Origin: Roseibacillus sp.
GTDB taxonomy: Bacteria; Verrucomicrobiota; Verrucomicrobiae; Verrucomicrobiales; Akkermansiaceae
Assembly (NCBI GenBank): GCA_002723015.1
Contig: PBNG01000102.1
Coordinates: 1-16,926 of the forward strand
Direction: 5' to 3'
DNA length: 16,926 nucleotides
The translations under genes were made by a program, and so were the position numbers. The notes under the pieces were generated by a model, which was not told the origin of the DNA, made no database searches, and worked only from the letters and a program-made list of their open reading frames with translations. Shown in pieces: positions 7,326 to 13,800 of the stretch (within the stretch, counting starts at the first letter, position 1; each line of letters begins with the position of its first letter).

Positions 7326-7802
7326 TCATGCGGCAGCTTTCATCTGCTGAGCCAGATATTGCTCCAGACCGACCATGCCGATGAGGTCGAATTGTGACTC
7401 AGCCCAGTCGATACTTTCCTCTGATTCCACAACCATGCGTTCCATGAGGTCACGGCTTCCTGCGTCGTGCTTGTCGATCGCAAGGGATACAGCCTCATTG
7501 TAGGTGGCAACACCCTTCTTCTCCAGCTCGTAGCTGTTCTCGATATGTTCGCGTGGAGTCGACCCTACTTTGATATCGTGGTAGCGCGCGATTTCCGGGG
7601 TCCCGCCGAGGAAGAGGACCCGATCAATAACTTCCTCGGCATGTTTCATTTCTTCAATCGACTCATCGTAGAAGTGTTTCGCCAGGGACTCGAGTCCCCA
7701 GTCCTTGCACATCTTGGAACTGATGAAGTAGAGGTTGATGGCTGTTAGTTCGATCGTGAGTCCTGCGTTAAGCGCTTCGATTACCTGTTCGTCTCCTTGC
7801 AT
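7326..7802 (-). CDS. bfr: Bacterioferritin with degenerate ferroxidase site
   Basis: This 158-residue four-helix protein is a bacterioferritin, the 24-subunit heme-containing iron-storage shell of the cytoplasm. It starts MQGDEQVIEALN and carries ELTAINLYF (18-26), ESIEEMKHAE (47-56), RVLFLGGTP (61-69) and a C-terminal IDWAESQFDLIG (131-142), all in family register. The axial heme ligand Met52 is present. Of the six di-iron ferroxidase ligands of E. coli Bfr (Glu18, Glu51, His54, Glu94, Glu127, His130), the first four are kept. Positions 127 and 130 are both Ser here (VVESEESIDW), with spacing to the invariant IDW unchanged, so this is substitution and not misalignment. The subunit probably cannot form a normal di-iron centre alone. 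It may pair with a second active subunit elsewhere in the genome or act mainly in heme/electron transfer for iron release. It is transcribed opposite to yifB. No Shine-Dalgarno site is evident. Confidence 0.93.
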   Translation of the reverse strand: MQGDEQVIEALNAGLTIELTAINLYFISSKMCKDWGLESLAKHFYDESIEEMKHAEEVIDRVLFLGGTPEIARYHDIKVGSTPREHIENSYELEKKGVATYNEAVSLAIDKHDAGSRDLMERMVVESEESIDWAESQFDLIGMVGLEQYLAQQMKAAA

Positions 7803-7882
7803 GTTTCTGATGGATTATGCGCGAACGATAAGCCGTGCCCAAACAACTCCAAGAGATAATTCGGGAGTTCTCTTATTGTTAA

Positions 7883-7897
7883 TGAGACCATGTCTCA
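7883..7897. promoter_or_regulatory. Palindrome upstream of bacterioferritin (candidate operator)
   Basis: TGAGAC-CAT-GTCTCA is a perfect 6-bp inverted repeat with a 3-base centre, 81 to 95 bases before the bacterioferritin start in the gap between bfr and the SGNH hydrolase gene. Both neighbours are on the minus strand, so it lies downstream of the hydrolase and upstream of bfr. The spacing suits a dimeric transcription factor. It does not look like a canonical Fur box. No T-tract follows on the minus strand, which argues against a terminator. Confidence 0.35.
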
Positions 7898-7942
7898 AGT
7901 GCTCTACTGAAGGAGCGTGACGGTCGGATGCAGGTCCACTTT

Positions 7943-8668
7943 TCACCACGCTGCCTGCGCTGCCTTGACCTGCTCGGCATTCAACCCGAAGGCCCTCAGC
8001 ACGCCGACAGCCATCATCTTGTTGCCGTCGGGATTCATGTGCACGCCATCTGAAGTGAGAAGTTTGCCGTTCTTCTTGTCGCTGCTTGTCTCAATGATGG
8101 ACTGCATGTCGGTGTTCAAGTCAGCGAGAAGACATTTCTTTTCTTTTGCGAGTTCTCTGAGGAAACCATTGTAGGTCGCAAGCTTCTTGTTGTTTGGGTT
8201 ATCCTTGTCTTCTCCGATCATTGTGGAAGTGAGGATCACCACCTTCACGCCGGCGTCCTGGCACTGGTCCACAATCTTGGTTATGTTGACCTTGTAGTCA
8301 GTGAGGCTGACTCCGCGTTTTCCGTGCCAGACGTCATTGACTCCACAACTGAGGGTCATCCAGTCGGGCTTCTTGCTCAGGACGTCCCTTTCAAGCCGGG
8401 CAAGCATCTGATTGGACTTATGGCCACTGATGCCTGCCGGAATGGCTGAGGTGCTTACTCCGGCGGACTCAAGACCCTGAATGGCTAGTCGGACATAGCC
8501 ATTGGGACGAGCTCCCGCCTGAGTGATTGAATCTCCAAGGAAAGCGATTTTCTCACCCTCTTTAACGGCAATCTCCGCCATTGCGGTCGTGGTGATAGTC
8601 AGGACAGCAAAGGTGGTCAATACGATCCGGGAAGTAGCTGCAAAGGTTAACTTATGACTTACGTTCAT
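7943..8668 (-). CDS. Secreted SGNH/GDSL-family hydrolase
   Basis: This 241-residue esterase-type hydrolase has a Sec signal peptide at 1-31 (Lys6, Arg14, a hydrophobic core, then TAMA before EIAV). The four SGNH blocks are present: block I FLGDSITQ with nucleophile Ser47, block II AGISGHKS around 78-85, block III GVNDVWHG with Asn111, and block V DGVHMNPDG with Asp207 and His210. The catalytic set is therefore complete. Members hydrolyse acyl or acetyl esters on lipids, polysaccharides or other small substrates, and the sequence does not tell which. Close relatives are common in Verrucomicrobia and Planctomycetes, where they are often read as carbohydrate deacetylases or sialate-type esterases. 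It is divergent from the PQQ-like protein gene and followed by bfr on the same strand, 140 bases away and probably separately transcribed. Confidence 0.92.
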   Translation of the reverse strand: MNVSHKLTFAATSRIVLTTFAVLTITTTAMAEIAVKEGEKIAFLGDSITQAGARPNGYVRLAIQGLESAGVSTSAIPAGISGHKSNQMLARLERDVLSKKPDWMTLSCGVNDVWHGKRGVSLTDYKVNITKIVDQCQDAGVKVVILTSTMIGEDKDNPNNKKLATYNGFLRELAKEKKCLLADLNTDMQSIIETSSDKKNGKLLTSDGVHMNPDGNKMMAVGVLRAFGLNAEQVKAAQAAW

Positions 8669-8808
8669 TCTACGGTTAGTGGATGGGTTCGAATCAGCGG
8701 GTTTGTGGGCCGGGAGATGTGTCGATATCAGGAGGTTGGAGTCAATGCGAATCGCCGTGGTCAGGTTCTTGATTGACTGGAGGTGGGCCGGAAATCAGGA
8801 ATAGCAGC
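8669..8808. promoter_or_regulatory. Divergent promoter spacer with repeats
   Basis: This 140-base gap must hold the promoters of the SGNH hydrolase (-) and the PQQ-like gene (+). It contains a 7-bp inverted repeat, AGTCAAT (8740-8746) and ATTGACT (8772-8778). It also holds a 9-base direct repeat GTGGGCCGG at 8705-8713 and 8783-8791. GCCGTGGTCAGG (8754-8765) is identical to a 12-mer in front of yifB (5511-5522). I could not assign firm -35/-10 boxes. AGGA at 8797-8800 is a plausible ribosome binding site for the ATG at 8809. Confidence 0.3.
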
Positions 8809-10191
8809 ATGCTGGACCGATTTTGTCGCTGCCAATTGTCTGTTCTCCTGGCCTCAGCCGTTCTCACAGGTGGGTTCGCTCTTGCGGATGAGCGCTCCAC
8901 AAACTGGGCCCAGTTCCGTGGTCCCGGAGCGAGAGGGGTTGCGGTCAATCCCGGTCTGCCGGAGACATGGTCTGCGACTGAGAACGTAGAATGGAAACGT
9001 GATCTCCCGGGCCGTGGGTGGTCGTGTCCGGTAGTTTGGGGCAAGCGCGTTTTTGTGACCACCGTGGTGAACGAGGGCGTCTCAGAAAAACCCAAGAAGG
9101 GGCTCTATTTTGGTGGAGAACGGCCCAAGTTTCCGGAAACTGTTCATCGTTGGAAGGTTTATTGTCTCGATCTGCAAAGCGGGCGAGTGCTCTGGGAGCG
9201 GGAGGTCCACCGCGGCAGGCCGCAGTCAGCAATTCACGTCAAGAACAGCTACGCTTCGGAGACGCCGGTGACGGACGGGAAGCGGGTCTACTGTTACTTT
9301 GGGAACCTAGGGGTCTTTGTCTTCGACATGCTTGGTAACCCGGAATGGTCAAAAAGATTTACTCCAAGAAAGACGCGTTACAGCTGGGGCACGGCTGCCT
9401 CTCCAGTGCTTCACGGGGGACGACTTTATATCGTGAACGATAATGAAGTGAATTCATGGTTGCTGGCGCTGGATGCCGAGACCGGGAAGGAGGCATGGAA
9501 GGTGACACGGAATGAAAAGAGCAATTGGTCTGCTCCGCATGTCTGGGAGAACAACAAGCGTACTGAAATCGTGGTCGCAGGGAGTGGTCGCACGGTTTCC
9601 TATGATCTCGGGGGTAGGGAGCTCTGGTGGTGGCACCGCGGTATGTCGAGCATCACAATAGCCACACCCTATTCATCGGCAGATTTTCTCTATATCAGTT
9701 CAGGATATGTGGGGGACAAGAAGAAGCCGATCTACGCTATCAGGCCCGGGGCGGAGGGAGACATTTCAATCACGCCTTTTAAGAAGAGCGACAATGAGCA
9801 TGTCGCGTGGTGCAACTGGGAGGCTGCTCCTTACAATCCATCGACGCTGCTCTACCAGGGGCAGCTGTATTCGCTTCTCGACCGCGGATGGTTACGCGCC
9901 CTGGACCCAGCCAGCGGTGACTTTATCTACGAGCGTAAACGCCTCCCTCCCGGGGCCGGTTACACGGTTTCGCCCTGGGCTTACAACGGCAGGATTTTCT
10001 GCCTGAATGAGGATGGGGAGACCCGGGTTGTAGAGGCCGGGAAGGAATTTAAGTATCTCCATACCAACAAGCTCGCGGACGACGACATGGCGATGGCCAG
10101 CCCGGCGATAGCCGGAGATCGGCTTCTCATCAGAACTGCCGCTCGAATCTATTGTATCAGAAAACAAGACCGGGGACTGCGTCCTCGTTAG
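8809..10191 (+). CDS. Secreted PQQ-like beta-propeller repeat protein
   Basis: This 460-residue exported protein is built of PQQ-like (WD40-like) propeller blades. The signal peptide (about 1-26) ends ALA before DERS. Mature sequence begins with the NWAQFRGPGARG motif typical of planctomycete and verrucomicrobial PQQ-like proteins. Repeats with the blade pattern 'x-LDxxTGxxxW' are visible at VYCLDLQSGRVLWEREV, VFVFDMLGNPEWSKRF, LLALDAETGKEAWKVTR and LRALDPASGDFIYERK. The signature residues of true PQQ-dependent alcohol dehydrogenases are not evident, so this is more likely a structural or binding propeller than a proven quinoprotein. The ATG at 8809 is chosen because it starts the signal peptide and has AGGA eight bases upstream; an in-frame TTG at 8773 would add 12 unlikely residues. 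Its stop overlaps the stop of the convergent lipoprotein gene by two bases. Confidence 0.88.
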   Translation: MLDRFCRCQLSVLLASAVLTGGFALADERSTNWAQFRGPGARGVAVNPGLPETWSATENVEWKRDLPGRGWSCPVVWGKRVFVTTVVNEGVSEKPKKGLYFGGERPKFPETVHRWKVYCLDLQSGRVLWEREVHRGRPQSAIHVKNSYASETPVTDGKRVYCYFGNLGVFVFDMLGNPEWSKRFTPRKTRYSWGTAASPVLHGGRLYIVNDNEVNSWLLALDAETGKEAWKVTRNEKSNWSAPHVWENNKRTEIVVAGSGRTVSYDLGGRELWWWHRGMSSITIATPYSSADFLYISSGYVGDKKKPIYAIRPGAEGDISITPFKKSDNEHVAWCNWEAAPYNPSTLLYQGQLYSLLDRGWLRALDPASGDFIYERKRLPPGAGYTVSPWAYNGRIFCLNEDGETRVVEAGKEFKYLHTNKLADDDMAMASPAIAGDRLLIRTAARIYCIRKQDRGLRPR

Positions 10192-10649
10192 TTCCGGCGC
10201 TTGAGGTGTCTTATGGGCGTTGATGCAGGGCTTGCGATCCGTCCGCTGCTCAGCTCTACGATAGTAACCTGCACGGGAGACCCTATTGCGTCGAGACGCA
10301 GCTCGTAGGTCTCATTGGCCTTGGAGTCGAATCCAAATGGGGCAGCGCCACGGATCGTACGTCTTCCTCGCTTGAGAGTGAAAATGACGGTGCCAGCGGG
10401 AACGCGATACCTTCGGGGGGCCAGAATCTCGTAAGGTGTTTCAAAGCGCAGGATCCACCCGTTGTGGTGGTTCTCTTCGGGACCGATAAGCCGGCGTCCG
10501 GTGAAGGGTTCCTCCGCCGGCATGACCAAAAGCGCAAATCCCGCCTCTCTGGTGATCCGGTTAGAGGAGTGTGGTTTATTTGCACAACTGGAACACATCG
10601 CGATGAGGCCGAGGGCCCCCGCGGCGGAAACTGAAGAAAGGATGCGCAC
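10188..10649 (-). CDS. Probable small lipoprotein of unknown function
   Basis: I do not recognise this protein. From the GTG at 10649 it has 153 residues. VRILSSVSAAG opens a hydrophobic stretch that ends AMCSSCANK, so Cys22 could be lipidated, although the -3 residue is Cys and the lipobox is imperfect. The mature part looks beta-rich and folded: GFALLVMPAEEPFTGRR, then NGWILRFETPYEI, YRVPAGTVIFTLKRGRR and a YELRLDAIG...VTIVELSSGR segment, with a basic tail. Alternative starts are ATG at 10682 and TTG at 10721; both add residues before the signal-like segment and neither has a Shine-Dalgarno site. Codon use and protein-like composition over its length, with a tight tail-to-tail fit to the propeller gene, support a real gene. 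Antisense noise in a convergent gap is the alternative. Confidence 0.6.
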   Translation of the reverse strand: MRILSSVSAAGALGLIAMCSSCANKPHSSNRITREAGFALLVMPAEEPFTGRRLIGPEENHHNGWILRFETPYEILAPRRYRVPAGTVIFTLKRGRRTIRGAAPFGFDSKANETYELRLDAIGSPVQVTIVELSSGRIASPASTPIRHLKRRN

Positions 10650-10761
10650 GGTGTGGACAGGTATCAATGGGTCAGCACACATGATTTGAAAAGTAAGGTT
10701 TGCTATTTCTGCGAGAAGCAACTCGAAAAGGGTATATTTTGTCCGTGTATCACAGAGAGGG

Positions 10762-10791
10762 TTGGATGGACTGCCCTCGGTTTGCTACAAT
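10762..10791 (+). promoter_or_regulatory. Candidate sigma-70 promoter for the CotH gene
   Basis: TGC-TACAAT (10783-10791) is an extended -10 element with five of six matches to TATAAT. TTGGAT (10762-10767), 18 bases upstream, is a weak -35. Transcription would begin near 10798, giving a leader of about 76 bases before the ATG at 10874. Confidence 0.35.
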
Positions 10792-10811
10792 CCAGAGACG
10801 GAGTGCCTTGT

Positions 10812-10831
10812 CTCCAGCTGCGCTGCAGGAG
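10812..10831 (+). promoter_or_regulatory. Leader hairpin enclosing a distal AGGAGG
   Basis: CTCC-A-GC (10812-10818) can pair with GC-A-GGAG (10825-10831) around a 6-base loop with one internal A-A mismatch. The 3' arm contains part of AGGAGGA (10827-10833), the best Shine-Dalgarno-like sequence in this leader. It lies 40 bases from the ATG at 10874, too far for direct use. No in-frame start exists nearer because an in-frame TAA is at 10856-10858. Confidence 0.25.
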
Positions 10832-10873
10832 GAAGGGCCCCGAAACTCACATCCTTAATTCCCCCATTTTTTC

Positions 10874-13800
10874 ATGAGACGGATCCCCACCCCGGTTTGT
10901 CGTTGTGTGCTTACGGCGGCTGTCCTGCTTAGTGGCGAGGCAGCAGCTGACAGCATTGGTATCAATTTTAATAGCAACCGTGATGCTGCTGTTGCGGAGA
11001 TTGGGCCATCCGAGTCTGCGGGTCTTCCTGCCATCGCCCAGGTGAACTGGAACAATACTAATGGAGGATCGTCAGCTACGGACGGAGCCAGCGGTGACAC
11101 GGGGAATATTCTGAGTCCGTCCGCAGGATTGTTGGTTGATGACAGCGGTAATCCAGTGGCAGTCACCGTGAGTTGGTCTTCTAACGGAACGTGGAACACC
11201 AATAACGGTAGCTCCAATGGAAACGCCAAGCTGATGAACGGGTATATCGATGCGATCAATGCCGGAGGCCTTGCGCGCGTTGACTTGGCGGGTATTCCCT
11301 ATGCTCAATACGATGTCTACGTGTATTTCGGGAGTGATGGTAACGGCAGAACGGGGTCCGTTTTCAGTCCAACTGCCGGGCAGGAATTTTTCTTCACAAC
11401 GTTTTCAAATCGAGGAGGTTTCGATGGTGGGAATTACCTGCTTACTGAGGCGACTGCCGGGAATCCCGAAGCGAATTACTGTGTGTTTCGTGACCAGACT
11501 TCGGGAACTTTCGCTGTGCAGTTGAATCGTGGTTCCAGCAACTCAGGATTTCATGGAATTCAAATCGTGGGAACTTCGGTGCCAGGTGCACCAGCGGTAG
11601 TCACCAATCCGGCCACTCTGGTCTCCTCTGAGTCTGCCCGTCTTAATGGTGCGGTCACCGACGTGGGGTCCGCAGCGCCGGCGGTGACTGTGTATTATGG
11701 AGATAACGATGGCCTGACTGACGCCGGGGACTGGGATTCCTCGGTTAATATACCGGGCAGACAAACAGGCGCCTTTTATGCCGATGTCGCCGGTCTTCTC
11801 CCCGGGCAAACCTATTATTACCGGTCTTATGCGTCGAATGCATCCGGGTCCGGCTGGTCAGCGGTCAGCGAGAGCTTCCAGACAGGAGTGAGCCCTCCTG
11901 CTATCGTGAACCTGCCTCCAAGTGAAATCATGACTGGCAGCGCCCGTGTTGGTGCCGAGGTAACGGCCACCGGTGGCGGGATTCCCGTGGTGACCCTTTT
12001 TTACGGTGTGAGCGATGGAGGCAGCTCCGAGGCGAACTGGAGCAACTCTGTTCAACTTGGAGCCCAGGAAGGATCAGCTCGGACGGTGCTGACCGGATTG
12101 CAGGCTGGAGTGACCTACTTTTACCGGGCGAGGGCAACGAACGAGGGGGGCGCCAGCTGGGCGCCTGTCAGCGAGAGCCTGATTACCGAGCGGCCCGCTT
12201 CCCCGGTTGTCGTCAATCGTAACGCGGACAGTGTGCGGGGTGCTTCGGCAAATTTACGGGGCGAGGTGACAGATACTGGATTCGACGCACCTGTAATTAC
12301 TTTTTACTACGGTAGTAGCGATGGTGGATCCGATCCGGAAGGCTGGGAGCAGTCCGTGAGCATCGGGGAGAGAACAGGGCGATTTTCCCTTTTTGTCTCA
12401 GATCTCGAACCGCTCACCACTTACTATTTTCGGTGTAGCGCAAGCAACGTGGCCGGTTCGGCATGGGCCTCATCCAGTGAATCGTTTACCACGACAGACC
12501 TGCTCAGCAGCTCCCTGGTGATCAATGAAATTCATTATGATCACGAACCCAAAACGGAGCGGGGAGAATTCCTCGAGATTTTCAACCCGGGGGACTCACC
12601 CGTGCTTCTCACGGGGTGGCAGCTGAATGGCGCAATTGATTTTAATTTCCCTGAGGGAACCTCCATAGAGGCTAATGGCTTTCTCGTCGTTGCCGAGGAC
12701 CCGGCTGCAATGCGATCGATATTCGGTTTCGATAATGCTCTGGGTCCGTATTCGGGAAGGCTGAGTAACGATGGGGAACGCATTGAGCTTGAGGATGAGA
12801 ATGGATCACTGGTGGATGAGGTGTCCTATGGAATCGGTTTTCCCTGGCCGACGGCTTCCCGGGGAGGAGGTTCCTCGATGGAATTGATCAATGAGGATCT
12901 CGATAACCAGCTCGGTAGCTCGTGGCGTTCTTCGGGAAGTGTGATAGCCGGAGGTCCTCAGGTCACGTATGTCCCTGCAGGGGAGCCGTGGCGTTATCGC
13001 AGGGGAACTAGCGAGGCCTCCAATCCCCCGGACGCATGGCGGATGCAGGATTTTGTCGAGGATGCGACTTGGACGACCGGACGGGCAGGATTTGGTTACG
13101 GCGATGGTGACGACGCTACTGTCCTCAACGACATGCAAGGCAGCTATTCCAGTGTCTTTCTGCGGAAGGATTTCAACGTCACGGGAGAGATTCCGAGGCA
13201 ACTCTCCATACGTGTCTATCATGATGACGGGGCGATCGTCTGGATTAATGGTGACGAGGTGGCGAGGGTGAGTGTGGACCAGGGAGATTTGACCTACCGC
13301 GGGATCCGGGCATCAGACCCTCAGGGGGGATCCGACGGTAGCGCGGTAAACAACCACGAGGCGGCTTGGACCGAAGTTCTTTACCTCGGTGCCCGGAACA
13401 CCCTCAGGACGGGGACAAACACGGTGACGGTCCACGGGTTCAACGGGAGCCTTTCCAGTAGCGACTTCTCACTCGATTGCGAGCTGAGAACTCCTCCGCC
13501 CGGCAATCCGGCAATCGGCGTTCCAACCCCCGGGGGGGCCAATACGGTCTATGCGTCCAACGCTCCTCCCAACATTCGGCAGGTTGATCATTCGCCCTTA
13601 CAGCCTGCGGGGGGGGAGGAAGTGCTGGTCACTGCAAAGGTTTCAGATCCGGATGGTGTGCGAAGGGTCATCCTGACCTACCAGCTGGTTGAACCGGGGG
13701 CCTATGTGCATAAGGAGGATTCCGCATACGAGGATGGGTGGACCACTCTCGAAATGGTAGATGATGGCACCGGTGGCGACATGGCCTCCGGCGATTCCAT

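Noticed and set aside
7129..7397. Two overlapping open frames (73 and 84 codons) just after yifB
   Set aside because: Neither has a domain, both run into the 3' end of bacterioferritin on the opposite strand, and their composition looks random. A signal-like stretch in the first is too weak to support a gene.
8686..8695. GGTTCGAATC, which looks like a tRNA T-loop
   Set aside because: The flanking bases do not form a T-stem and no anticodon arm, D-arm or acceptor stem can be built around it. It is in the divergent spacer by chance.
8773..8808. TTG at 8773 as the start of the PQQ-like protein
   Set aside because: It puts 12 residues ahead of a normal signal peptide and lacks a ribosome binding site, whereas the ATG at 8809 has AGGA at good spacing.
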